In this document: piece after piece, positions 18,068 to 26,132 of the stretch | Numbering within the stretch: the first letter of the stretch is position 1 | Layout of the letters: each line of letters starts with the position of its first letter | Assembly: GCF_001544215.1 (NCBI RefSeq) | Contig: NZ_BCQB01000032.1 | Span: 1-33,722 of the forward strand | Direction: 5' to 3' | From: Enterococcus durans NBRC 100479 = LMG 10746 | GTDB lineage: Bacteria; Bacillota; Bacilli; Lactobacillales; Enterococcaceae | Length of the DNA: 33,722 nucleotides | The notes under the pieces: model-generated | The model's database searches: none | Seen by the model: only the letters and a program-made list of their open reading frames with translations | Told to the model about the DNA's origin: nothing | Translations under genes and position numbers: made by a program

Positions 18068-18224
18068 AAAACAGGTTCTACAAGCTGATATTGAACTACA
18101 TGAAGAATTAAAGGGAAGTTTCAAAACAAAATTAGAAAATTATCAAAAATCAGCTATCACAAAAGCTGCTCAAGTGAGAAGTCTTCAACCTACAAATGAA
18201 AATAAAAAAAGTAGAGAGAGGTAA
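18042..18224 (+). pseudogene. Detached 3' end of the second coiled-coil gene
   Basis: This frame is open from 18042 to the TAA at 18222-18224. From 18060 it reads LLKKQVLQADIELHEELKG and SFKTKLENYQKSAITKAAQV, then a basic end (NENKKSRER). The text is helical and lysine/glutamate-rich like the gene before it and has no start or ribosome site of its own. It is best read as the continuation of the 16676 frame after a one-base shift between about 18042 and 18065. Confidence 0.55.
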
Positions 18225-18348
18225 CAAGTAGGAATGTATATCCATTTTTTTGGAATCAGAGAGTCCAAAGTAATTAGTTAGAAGTAATCAAGTATAAGAA
18301 TCTTGATGTATTTTTCGGAAAATTTGCGTTTAGAATGCCATTTATTCA

Positions 18349-18385
18349 AAAAAGAGTGTGTCGAGAAATTTGTCACACTCTTTTT
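18349..18385 (+). terminator. Terminator between the coiled-coil region and kdgR
   Basis: AAAAAGAGTGTG and CACACTCTTTTT form a perfect 12-base-pair stem with a 13-base loop. The bases before it (GCCATTTATTC) resemble the end of the palindromic repeats, so this may be a relic of one. Confidence 0.8.
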
Positions 18386-18448
18386 CAATTTTATTGAAGC
18401 AATTTATCATTTATTTTTAGGCTGAATTCTTTTTTTAATAGAAATCCC

Positions 18449-18477
18449 TTTCAATTTTCGTCTAATTTGATTATAAT
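18449..18477 (+). promoter_or_regulatory. Promoter for kdgR
   Basis: TTTCAA (18449-18454), a 17-base spacer and a perfect TATAAT (18472-18477). The expected transcript start falls at the dyad TCCTAT-ATAGAA-ATAGGA (18479-18496), a possible self-control site that also covers part of the ribosome site. Confidence 0.6.
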
Positions 18478-18505
18478 TTCCTATATAGAAATAGGAGGAA
18501 GCGAT

Positions 18506-19267
18506 ATGGAAAAAAAGAAACCTTACGGTACGGTGCTGATCAAAGCATCGATTATTTTAGATTTTCTGGCTGAGCAACCAGACACTTCTTTACAAGAAAT
18601 TGCGAAAGGCACAGATATGACACCATCGACAGTATTGAAAATTTTAGATACATTACTGCTGATTGGGTATGTCAATAAGAGTACAGAGAAAAATTATCGC
18701 TTAGGCGGGAAACTTGTGCGTTATGCCAATAAAAATATCGATCAGATCGATTTAGTCGAAATCACACGACCATATTTAGAAAAATTACAGGAAACGATTG
18801 ACGAAACGATTCACTTAGGTGTGTTGGACAACGAGGAAATATTATACGTCAATAAACTGGATCCCAAAAATCAGACAATCAGAATGTCTTCTAAAATAGG
18901 AATCACAAGGCCTTTATATAGCTCGGCTATGGGGAAAGCCGTATTAGCTGAGTTCGCTGAACCGCAGTATGAAAAGTATGTGGAGTCACACCAATTGATC
19001 CCATATACAGAATATACAATAACGAATAGTTTGAAACTGAGAAAAGAACTTGATGAAGTAAAAATGACCCAGGTTGCTTTTGATGACGAAGAAGTCGAAA
19101 AGGATATTTTTTGTATCGGGGCTTCGATTGTCAAAGGAGAGGAAATCATCGGGGCTTTTAGCATTAGCATGCCTAAATATCGTTTGACACCTGAAGTAAA
19201 AGATAAAATCATCCAATCAATCAAACAAACGAAAGAAGAAATTGAAAAAACACTCAAAAAAAAATGA
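18506..19267 (+). CDS. kdgR: IclR-family transcriptional regulator, probable KDG-regulon repressor KdgR
   Basis: DNA-binding regulator expected to sense a KDG-pathway intermediate and control the genes that follow. Residues about 8-65 form the IclR winged helix-turn-helix (SLQEIAKGTDMTPSTVLKIL), and about 75-250 the IclR effector domain with TIHLGVLDNEEILYVNKLD, SAMGKAVLAEF and a C-terminal core CIGASIVKGEEIIGAFSISM. The 254-residue length is standard. The frame is open from 18467, but the AGGAGG at 18493-18498 sets the start at ATG 18506. It has its own promoter and lies 95 bases upstream of kdgA, separated by a dyad and a second promoter. The specific role is inferred from the neighbours. 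Confidence 0.85.
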   Translation: MEKKKPYGTVLIKASIILDFLAEQPDTSLQEIAKGTDMTPSTVLKILDTLLLIGYVNKSTEKNYRLGGKLVRYANKNIDQIDLVEITRPYLEKLQETIDETIHLGVLDNEEILYVNKLDPKNQTIRMSSKIGITRPLYSSAMGKAVLAEFAEPQYEKYVESHQLIPYTEYTITNSLKLRKELDEVKMTQVAFDDEEVEKDIFCIGASIVKGEEIIGAFSISMPKYRLTPEVKDKIIQSIKQTKEEIEKTLKKK

Positions 19268-19287
19268 AAAAGCGTTTGCGTTTTTTC
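19266..19287. promoter_or_regulatory. Dyad at the kdgR end / kdgA -35 region
   Basis: A self-complementary stretch: GAAAAAGCG at 19266 pairs with CGTTTTTTC ending at 19287 (one G-T pair). It begins in the kdgR stop codon and covers the -35 box of the kdgA promoter. It could be the operator of KdgR or a weak terminator for kdgR; it only partly resembles a cre site. Confidence 0.45.
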
Positions 19288-19303
19288 GCCACTGTCGTAT
19301 AAT
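19276..19303 (+). promoter_or_regulatory. Promoter for the kdgA-kdgK-kduI-kduD operon
   Basis: TTGCGT (19276-19281), a 16-base spacer and a perfect TATAAT (19298-19303), 59 bases before kdgA. Confidence 0.6.
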
Positions 19304-19362
19304 ATGGATATAGATTTCCAAATTATAAAACTAAATTTCTTTATAGGAAACTGGTGGAAAAA

Positions 19363-20007
19363 ATGAAAAAACTAGACATTTTGACACGTTTAAAAAAAGC
19401 TGGAGTAATCGCTGTTGTCCGTGGAGAGACGAAAGAAGAAGCGCTCAGTGCTTGCCAATCAATAGTCAAAGGCGGGCTAAAAGGGCTTGAACTGACATTT
19501 ACTGTCCCACAAGCAGATCAAGTGATCAAAGAATTATTGTCGATCTACAAAGATCAAAAAGATGTGGTGATCGGTGCGGGAACAGTCTTAGATGCTGTAA
19601 CAGCACGATTAGCTATTTTGGCAGGAGCTGAATATATTGTCAGTCCTTGTTTTGACAAAGAAACGGCTGAGTTATGTAATTTGTATCAGATACCTTACTT
19701 GCCAGGATGCATGACGATCGATGAAATGAAAACAGCACTTAAGAGTGGTGTGGATATCGTCAAATTATTTCCGGGTAGCGCCTATGGTCCTAGTATCGTT
19801 ACTGCATTTAAAGCGCCAATGCCACAACTCAATATCATGCCGACTGGTGGAGTCAGTTTAGATAATATGAAGGATTGGTTCGATGCCGGCGTGATCACTG
19901 TAGGTGTAGGAGGCAATTTATTGGCTCCTGCCGCAACAGGCGATTTTGATAAAGTAACCGAAGTGGCTCAGCAATACGTCGCGAAATTACAAGAAATAAA
20001 GGGGTAG
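19363..20007 (+). CDS. kdgA: 2-dehydro-3-deoxy-phosphogluconate (KDPG) aldolase
   Basis: Splits KDPG into pyruvate and glyceraldehyde-3-phosphate, the last step of the pathway encoded here. Family marks are Arg20 in VIAVVRGE, Glu43 in ELTFTVP, GAGTVLDA (71-78), SPCFDKE, the Schiff-base Lys134 in DIVKLFPGS and the phosphate-binding PTGGVS. At 214 residues the length is normal. The frame is open from a GTG at 19354, but the family start and the GGTGG site favour the ATG at 19363. It is the first gene of the catabolic operon, and kdgK follows after 5 bases. Confidence 0.93.
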   Translation: MKKLDILTRLKKAGVIAVVRGETKEEALSACQSIVKGGLKGLELTFTVPQADQVIKELLSIYKDQKDVVIGAGTVLDAVTARLAILAGAEYIVSPCFDKETAELCNLYQIPYLPGCMTIDEMKTALKSGVDIVKLFPGSAYGPSIVTAFKAPMPQLNIMPTGGVSLDNMKDWFDAGVITVGVGGNLLAPAATGDFDKVTEVAQQYVAKLQEIKG

Positions 20008-20012
20008 GTGCG

Positions 20013-21020
20013 ATGGGGAAAGCAATCACATTAGGTGAAATCATGTTGCGTTTATCAACCGATCAGGGGAAAAGACTTGAAACCAGTGAAACTTTCCACG
20101 CGCATTACGGCGGTGGTGAAGCAAATGTGGCCATCTCATTAGCTAATTATGGACATGAGGTTGGTTTTGCTTCCAAGGTTCCTGACCATGCAATAGGGAA
20201 GGCCGTTAAAAAACATCTGCAAAGTTATGGTGTGGATACAACACATCTTTTATTCGGTGGTCCGCGGTTAGGTTCTTATTATATGGAAACTGGGGTTGGG
20301 GAACGAGCGGCTTCCGTTATTTATGACCGAGCGGGTTCGAGCTTTGCACTGATGGAAGAAGATGAATGGAACGGCAAACAGCTGTTCCAAGGAGCAGAGA
20401 TCTTCCATATTTCGGGAATTACACCGGCGTTGTCACAAGCTTGGCGAGTCCTCACAAAGAAACTCATGCAAGAAGCGAAGAAAATGGGCTGCTTAGTCAG
20501 TTTTGATATCAATTATCGAGGAAAGCTTTGGACACCAAAAGAAGCAAGTGAAACAATCCAACAATTGTTGCCGTATGTCGATATTTGTTCCGCTGGCGAA
20601 CTAGATGCTCGTTATCTATTGGGTATCAAAGATTCTCCAGAAGAAGTGGAACAACCGTTGATTTATTATTACCAGAAAATGCAAGAAAAATATCCAAACA
20701 TCAATGTTTTTTATTCGACGAAACGAAAAGTTCATTCCGCTAGTGACAATGAGTTACAAGGCACTTTATGGATGGATCATGGATATTTCGAATCACAAGT
20801 ACATGAAATTACACCTATCGTGGACCGCGTGGGAGGTGGGGATGCTTTTGCCGGTGGGGTCTTACATGGCATTTTAGAAAAAAATACGCCACAAGAGATC
20901 ATTGATTTTGCTACTGCTGCATCTGCTTTGAAACACACCGTCCATGGGGATTGTAACCAATTTGATCAATCAGAAGTCGCTCGCTTTTTAGCGTACGGCT
21001 CAGGAAAAATCGTAAGATAA
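20013..21020 (+). CDS. kdgK: 2-keto-3-deoxygluconate kinase (PfkB family)
   Basis: Phosphorylates KDG with ATP to KDPG, the substrate of the aldolase encoded just upstream. PfkB/ribokinase features are visible: GGGEANVAISLA (33-44), the DINYRGKLW segment (165-173), and signature 2 DRVGGGDAFAGG with catalytic Asp277. The length of 335 residues is usual. The ATG is preceded by GGGGTAGGTG overlapping the kdgA stop region. It is followed after 16 bases by the start of kduI. Confidence 0.92.
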   Translation: MGKAITLGEIMLRLSTDQGKRLETSETFHAHYGGGEANVAISLANYGHEVGFASKVPDHAIGKAVKKHLQSYGVDTTHLLFGGPRLGSYYMETGVGERAASVIYDRAGSSFALMEEDEWNGKQLFQGAEIFHISGITPALSQAWRVLTKKLMQEAKKMGCLVSFDINYRGKLWTPKEASETIQQLLPYVDICSAGELDARYLLGIKDSPEEVEQPLIYYYQKMQEKYPNINVFYSTKRKVHSASDNELQGTLWMDHGYFESQVHEITPIVDRVGGGDAFAGGVLHGILEKNTPQEIIDFATAASALKHTVHGDCNQFDQSEVARFLAYGSGKIVR

Positions 21021-21036
21021 AAAGGAGAAGATAGAC

Positions 21037-21880
21037 ATGCAAGAAATGGAAACACGTTATACACATAGCCCGGAAGATATTCGTCATTATTCAACAGAAC
21101 AATTAAGAAAAGAATTTTTAGTGGAGAAAGTATTTGAAACCTGGAAAAATCAGTTTGACTTATACCCACAATGACCGCATGATTTTTGGCGGAGTAACAC
21201 CAACAGAAAAAGAATTAGAAATCACGCTTGATAAAGAATTAGGTGTTGAATATTTCTTGGAACGTCGTGAATTAGGGGTAATCAATATTGGTGGACCTGG
21301 ATTCATCGAAATCGAAGGAAAGAAAGAAGACATGAAAAAGCAAGATGGCTATTACATCGGCAAAGAAACAAAGCATGTCGTATTTTCTTCAAAAGATCCA
21401 GAAAATCCAGCAAAATTTTACATTAGTTCAGTACCAGCACACCATAAATATCCAAATGTCAAAATCAGCATCGATCAAGTGAAACCAATGGAAACAGGCG
21501 AAGGGTTGTCATTGAATGAACGCAAAATCTATCAATATATCCATCCAAATGTTTGCGAAAGCTGCCAGTTACAGATGGGTTACACTATTTTAGAGCCAGG
21601 TAGTTCTTGGAATACGATGCCATGTCATACACATGAACGCCGCATGGAAGCTTATGTTTATTTTGATTTTGCCAAAGAAGATACACGTGTTTTCCATATG
21701 ATGGGTAAACCTGATGAAACAAAACACTTAGTAGTGGACAACGAGCAAGCAGTTTTTTCTCCAAGTTGGTCGATTCACTCTGGTGTCGGAACGAGCAATT
21801 ATTCATTTATTTGGGCAATGTGTGGAGAAAATATCACGTATACCGATATGGATATGGTACCAATGGATCAGTTGAAATAA
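21037..21880 (+). pseudogene. kduI: 5-keto-4-deoxyuronate isomerase KduI, interrupted by a one-base frameshift
   Basis: Would convert 5-keto-4-deoxyuronate (DKI) to 3-deoxy-D-glycero-2,5-hexodiulosonate. The gene starts with a good AAGGAG site and the ATG at 21037 (or 21046) and reads METRYTHSPEDIRHYSTEQL then RKEFLVEKVFE, the normal KduI N-terminus. In this frame it then runs into TWKNQF... and a TGA at 21172. The rest of the family sequence (PGKISLTYTHNDRMIFGG and onward) continues one base over, to 21880. One extra A in the triplet 21137-21139 (GAAACC) explains the shift. Without it the protein would be about 277-280 residues, the family length. The metal ligands are intact in the second part (MPCHTHERRMEAYVYF, WSIHSGVG). 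It could be a real mutation or an assembly error. Confidence 0.88.
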
Positions 21881-21895
21881 GAAGGAGGATAAAAA

Positions 21896-22699
21896 ATGGA
21901 ATTTACAATGGATATGTTTCGTTTAGATGGAAAAGTAGCACTAGTAACTGGTGCTGTTTACGGAATTGGGTTTGAAATCGCTCGTTCACTGGCAGCAGCG
22001 GGGGCAACGATCGTGTTCAATAATTTGTCACAAGAATCAGTCGATGAAGGGGTAGCGCACTACAAAGAAGCCGGAATCGAAGCAAAAGGGTATGTTTGTG
22101 ACGTAACAGACGAGCCTGCAGTTCAAGCAATGGTCAAACAAATCAAAGAAGAAGTTGGCTCTGTTGATATTTTGGTCAATAACGCTGGGATCATCAAGCG
22201 CACTCCGATGATCGAGATGGATGCGGCAGATTTCCGTCAAGTGATCGATGTGGATCTAAATGCACCTTTTATCGTATCAAAAGCAGTTATTCCAGATATG
22301 ATCGAAAAGGGTGGTGGTAAAATCATCAATATTTGTTCAATGATGAGTGAATTAGGTCGTGAAACAGTTAGTGCTTATGCAGCTGCTAAAGGCGGCTTGA
22401 AGATGTTGACAAAGAATATTGCTTCTGAATATGGTCAATACAACATCCAATGTAATGGCATCGGCCCTGGCTACATCGCCACACCACAAACAGCACCTTT
22501 GAGAGAAAAGCAAGAAAATGGAGAACGTCATCCATTTGATCAATTCATCGTTGGACGTACACCAGCAGCACGTTGGGGTGAACCAGTCGATTTAGCTGGT
22601 CCATCTGTATTCTTAGCATCTAGCGCTTCTGATTTCGTCAATGGGCATATCCTTTATGTAGACGGCGGTATTCTAGCGTATATCGGGAAACAACCTTAA
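21896..22699 (+). CDS. kduD: 2-deoxy-D-gluconate/3-deoxyhexodiulosonate reductase KduD (SDR family)
   Basis: NAD(P)H-dependent short-chain dehydrogenase that reduces the KduI product to KDG. Visible features are the cofactor motif TGAVYGIG (18-25), NNAG (95-98), the catalytic triad Ser148, Tyr161 and Lys165 in SMMSELGRETVSAYAAAKGG, and the C-terminal VNGHILYVDGGILAYIG. The length of 267 residues is usual. AGAAGGAGG lies 6 bases before the ATG and 16 bases separate it from kduI. It is the last gene of the operon, followed by palindromic repeats containing a terminator. Confidence 0.92.
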   Translation: MEFTMDMFRLDGKVALVTGAVYGIGFEIARSLAAAGATIVFNNLSQESVDEGVAHYKEAGIEAKGYVCDVTDEPAVQAMVKQIKEEVGSVDILVNNAGIIKRTPMIEMDAADFRQVIDVDLNAPFIVSKAVIPDMIEKGGGKIINICSMMSELGRETVSAYAAAKGGLKMLTKNIASEYGQYNIQCNGIGPGYIATPQTAPLREKQENGERHPFDQFIVGRTPAARWGEPVDLAGPSVFLASSASDFVNGHILYVDGGILAYIGKQP

Positions 22700-22810
22700 A
22701 CAACGTGTGAGCTTAGAAGTAACAAAAAGAGGTCGGACAAAAGTGTTTAAAAAGAGGTTGGGATAGAAGAAGTTACTTCTGCTCCCACCGTTTATTCGGA
22801 GTTAGAGTCT

Positions 22811-22852
22811 GTGGCAAAACTGATTTTTAGTTTTGTCCCACGCTCTTTTTTT
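22811..22852 (+). terminator. Terminator after kduD inside repeat copy C
   Basis: GTGGCAAAACT pairs with AGTTTTGTCCCAC (two bulged bases), followed by GCTC and seven T's. Confidence 0.65.
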
Positions 22853-22894
22853 GTGATTTCTAGACCGAAGTGAGAAATTTCAAGAAACAAGAAA

Positions 22895-22932
22895 AAATCC
22901 ACAAAAATCGAATTTACAATTTTTGTGGATTT
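22895..22932. terminator. Perfect hairpin, likely terminator for the fni end of the mva operon
   Basis: AAATCCACAAAAAT and ATTTTTGTGGATTT are exact complements around a 10-base loop. On the minus strand the stem runs into TTTTC, so it can end the mevalonate operon transcript, which arrives from the right. Confidence 0.6.
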
Positions 22933-23016
22933 CATTATGTTTTTCAGAGAGACTATTTCTGCCGTTTATTCGAGAGTCTGCAGCAAACTTGATTTTTAGA
23001 TTTGTCCCACATTCAT

Positions 23017-24060
23017 TTATTTCCGATTTCCGTATTTCGTCAAAGAGATCCCTCTTGCTTCGCACCAATCTTTGGTAGCCCCCGTCAAGATAACTGGGTG
23101 ATGATGCAACTGATCGATTGTTTCTGCACCAACCATCGTAAATAACAAACGAAGTTCATCCTGACAATCTTTGAGTAACTGTATAGTATCTTCTACGCCA
23201 TTACTCATCAAGGAATTCAGTACGGTTCCTGATATTCCTACGGCTTGAGCGCCAAGACAGAGAGCTTTAAAGATGTCAAAGGCATTTCGGATGCCGCCAG
23301 ATGCTAATACCTCAACAGGATATTTCGCTTCATTTGCTTCTAATAGTGAAGTAACCGTTGATTGCCCCCAATCAGCTAGATAGTTCAATTCTCTTTTAGG
23401 GCGACGTGCATTTTCGATCTGAGTAAAACTTGTACCACTGCGACCACTGATATCGATTGTTTTGACGCCTAATGCAGCCAATTCGTCAATCGTTTCTCTG
23501 GTCATCCCAAAACCCACTTCTTTGACAATCAAAGGTACCGAGATTTCTTCTCTGATTGCTTGGATCAACTCTTTCCAATTTGAAAAATCACGATCACCTT
23601 CAGGCATGACCAACTCTTGGGGTGCATTTAGGTGGATTTGTAAGGCATCTGCCTCAAAAAGTTCAATTGCTTGTTTCGCCTTGACGACCGAAGTACCTGC
23701 GCCGACATTCGCTAAGATCTTTCCGTTAGGATAAACGTCACGCATCACTTGGTATGTCTCAGCTAATGTCGGATCTTTTAAAGCGGCACTCACTGAACCT
23801 GTCGCAATCATTAAGTCTGTTTCTTTAGCGATTGTTGCTAATTCGCGGTTGATTTTTTTGGTTTTTTCGCTTCCGCCAGTCATTGCATTGATATAAAAAG
23901 GATAATGCAAGTCTAAACCAGCCACGGAAGTATGAAGGCTGACTTCTGAAACTGCAAGCTGCGGTAAAGCATTATGAACGATCCGTACAGTATCAAACTC
24001 ATTTTTTTGTTTGTTATGGAAGGCTTTCGCTAATGAGACATGTTCATCTTTACGATTCAT
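23017..24060 (-). CDS. fni: Type 2 isopentenyl-diphosphate delta-isomerase (FMN-dependent)
   Basis: Interconverts IPP and DMAPP using reduced FMN, supplying both isoprenoid building blocks. Family marks are the N-terminus NRKDEHVSLAKAFH, PFYINAMTGGSEKTKKINREL, the segment QIHLNAPQELVMPEGDRDF (contains the catalytic Gln region), PLIVKEVGFGMTRE, ISGRSGTSFTQIENAR and ASGGIRNAFDIFKALCLGAQ. At 347 residues it is typical. It is the last gene of the operon and its ATG overlaps the end of mvaK2 by four bases. The sequence clearly belongs to the type 2 class, not to the Nudix type 1 enzymes. Confidence 0.95.
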   Translation of the reverse strand: MNRKDEHVSLAKAFHNKQKNEFDTVRIVHNALPQLAVSEVSLHTSVAGLDLHYPFYINAMTGGSEKTKKINRELATIAKETDLMIATGSVSAALKDPTLAETYQVMRDVYPNGKILANVGAGTSVVKAKQAIELFEADALQIHLNAPQELVMPEGDRDFSNWKELIQAIREEISVPLIVKEVGFGMTRETIDELAALGVKTIDISGRSGTSFTQIENARRPKRELNYLADWGQSTVTSLLEANEAKYPVEVLASGGIRNAFDIFKALCLGAQAVGISGTVLNSLMSNGVEDTIQLLKDCQDELRLLFTMVGAETIDQLHHHPVILTGATKDWCEARGISLTKYGNRK

Positions 24061-25142
24061 GCTTTTTCCTTTCTTTGATAGCTATAGACATGGAGCGGAA
24101 GTGGAGTGATTTCTGCGGCTTCCCACGCACTCATCAAAGGGAGAATACCTGATTTTTGATCAACGATCACGATCCCACAGTCGCCACCACCAGCACCTGA
24201 TGATTTCGCTGCTCCCTCATATTCTTCTGCTAAACTGCATAATTTATTCAAAGCAGGTGTTTCGATCAATACACCAGTGATCGCAGAAAGATCATGTAAT
24301 AGCTCACGGTTTTTTCGGATCATTTGTTGGATCAGTGATACATTGTTCTCTTTGAATCCTTTGATCATTTCATTGACACATTCTGTACTAGCTTGCAAAA
24401 ATTGTTGATATGCGGTCATTTTATCTGTTCGTGACCGATGGACTTGGTCCACTAGATCAGAAGTGGACGCTGGACTGCCAGTCCAACCAATCAATAAACG
24501 TAAATCTTTAGGAGTACAAAGCGACTCGATTGAAAGTCCTGGCCAATCCATCGCTAATAGTTCACTGATGGAATAATTTTTTTCTTGTTGTTGGAGCCAA
24601 CGATGATCAAAAGTGGAAAAGGCGATCCAACCACCATAACAACTTGCGGCGATATCACCGCACGAGCCGTTATCTTGAACGGCCAAATTTGCTAAAGCAG
24701 CAATTTTGAATATCTCCAATTGTGTTAGATTCAAGGCGTAAAAAATATTTAGTGCCTTAACTGTCGCAACAGTAACTGCACCACTAGAACCCAACCCGTA
24801 TTTGCGACCATTGGAACTATCGAGTTCACTTGTTACTTTCAAGTCATAGAAGGAAAGTAAGATATTGTTTTCTTGCGCATATTTCTCAGTCAAGCGGATG
24901 GCTGCGAGAATATAATGAAATGGATTTTCACGAATATCTAGGACTAACTCGCCATGGCGCCGTGTCCAACGAACCGGCATTCCGCTATATTGAGCAGATT
25001 GGATACTGCCGACTTTTCGTGCGGCTTCTACGGTGACTGTCACAAATTGATCTACAGCAACGATGATTGCTGGATGACCGGTTTCAACAACTGCATATTC
25101 TCCAGCAATATAAAGTTTTCCTGGAGCAGATACTTCAATCAT
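24057..25142 (-). CDS. mvaK2: Phosphomevalonate kinase
   Basis: GHMP-family kinase that makes 5-diphosphomevalonate from 5-phosphomevalonate. The N-terminus IEVSAPGKLYIAGEYAVVE, the ATP loop SNGRKYGLGSSGAVTVA (about 111-127) and the C-terminal motif AKSSGAGGGDCGIVIVD are diagnostic for the bacterial enzyme. The length of 361 residues is usual. It starts 12 bases after the mvaD stop, with an AGGGAG site, and overlaps fni by four bases. Confidence 0.95.
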   Translation of the reverse strand: MIEVSAPGKLYIAGEYAVVETGHPAIIVAVDQFVTVTVEAARKVGSIQSAQYSGMPVRWTRRHGELVLDIRENPFHYILAAIRLTEKYAQENNILLSFYDLKVTSELDSSNGRKYGLGSSGAVTVATVKALNIFYALNLTQLEIFKIAALANLAVQDNGSCGDIAASCYGGWIAFSTFDHRWLQQQEKNYSISELLAMDWPGLSIESLCTPKDLRLLIGWTGSPASTSDLVDQVHRSRTDKMTAYQQFLQASTECVNEMIKGFKENNVSLIQQMIRKNRELLHDLSAITGVLIETPALNKLCSLAEEYEGAAKSSGAGGGDCGIVIVDQKSGILPLMSAWEAAEITPLPLHVYSYQRKEKA

Positions 25143-25154
25143 AAAAATCTCCCT

Positions 25155-26132
25155 TTATTCAATAATCTTGATTCCTGGACCAGCATGAGCCGTAATGACT
25201 TGCTGCGGGCTAAATAAATCGCTAAATGCTTGGCGCACAATCTCTTCTTGTTTCTTTTCAACTAACACTTTCACATTTGGACCAGCATCCATTGTAAAGT
25301 AGCAAGGAATCCCTTCATTTCGTAAAGTACGGACGGCTTGCATCGCCTTTAGGCTATCAGCTGACCAATAAGTAAATGGAGGGAGAGCGGCTAATGTCGT
25401 GCCATGCATCTTCAATGCGTTTCTTTCCATCGTTTCTCCCAGTGCTTGAAAATCTTTTGTGTGAATTGCTTGTTTTAATTGATAAAGATCAGCTTCGACA
25501 GTATCTAGCCAACCTTGATAAAAACTGGAAGTTGCTACAGTACGGCGCATGCCATCTCTGCTAGAGACATCTTTTTTTTGATCGTTGAGAAGCACAAAGA
25601 CCATAGCTAACTCTTCTTCAAAATTATTTGAGGGTACGGGTTGAGCGTAGGAACTTTCATCATCATGCCCCTTTTCCCATTCGACAAAGCCGCCGAAGAT
25701 GCTGCGACAAGCAGAGCCAGAACCACGTCTAGCCAGTCTGGACAATTCTTTGTCATCTAAGCCTAAGTGCAATGCTTCATTACACGCACCAGCTAATGCA
25801 GCTAGTCCACTAGCAGAAGAAGCCAATCCAGCAGCAGTAGGGACAAAATTTTGACTCGTAATGGTTGCTTTATAGGCTATTCCTGCTTTTTTTCTAGCTA
25901 GATCTAAAAATGCACTTATTTTTTTTGTGGCTTTTTCATCTTGTAACTGATCGTCTAAGTAAAAACGATCTTCTGTAAATTCCTCAGAGAAGAGGATTTC
26001 AGTTTCTGTATAAAACGCATCAAGTGTCAATGACAAACTATTATTCATTGGGAGGATCAGCGTTTCATTTTTTTTGCCCCAATACTTGATTAGCGCAATA
26101 TTCGTATACGCACGTGCTTTTCCTTTAAACAT
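25155..26132 (-). CDS. mvaD: Diphosphomevalonate decarboxylase
   Basis: Converts 5-diphosphomevalonate to IPP with ATP-dependent decarboxylation. The start GKARAYTNIALIKYWGKKNE, the NNSLSLTLD segment, the GHMP loop NFVPTAAGLASSASGLAAL (95-113), GSGSACRSIFGGFVEW and the catalytic-Asp region TMDAGPNVKVLV all match the family. The length of 325 residues is normal. Its start lies 8 bases inside the end of mvaK1, indicating tight translational coupling. Confidence 0.96.
   Translation of the reverse strand: MFKGKARAYTNIALIKYWGKKNETLILPMNNSLSLTLDAFYTETEILFSEEFTEDRFYLDDQLQDEKATKKISAFLDLARKKAGIAYKATITSQNFVPTAAGLASSASGLAALAGACNEALHLGLDDKELSRLARRGSGSACRSIFGGFVEWEKGHDDESSYAQPVPSNNFEEELAMVFVLLNDQKKDVSSRDGMRRTVATSSFYQGWLDTVEADLYQLKQAIHTKDFQALGETMERNALKMHGTTLAALPPFTYWSADSLKAMQAVRTLRNEGIPCYFTMDAGPNVKVLVEKKQEEIVRQAFSDLFSPQQVITAHAGPGIKIIE

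Larger units (their letters stand above)
22728..23013 (+). repeat. Palindromic repeat copy C, rearranged cluster
   Basis: Pieces of both repeat types are mixed: a short opening AGAGGTCGGACAAAAGTGTT, then AGAGGTTGGGATAGAAG, GCTTCTGC-like and CCGTTTATTCGG ends, and two copies of the tail (about 22804-22840 and 22972-23009). A separate perfect 14-base-pair hairpin lies at 22895-22932. It fills the gap between the convergent kduD and fni genes. Confidence 0.7.

Noticed and set aside
18871-19257. A 128-codon minus-strand frame within kdgR
   Set aside because: It is the antisense shadow of the kdgR effector domain, which has strong family support.
19265-19280. A cre site upstream of kdgA
   Set aside because: The sequence around GCGTTTGCG resembles a cre half but has the wrong spacing for TGNAANCGNNNNCA, so it was kept only as a dyad.
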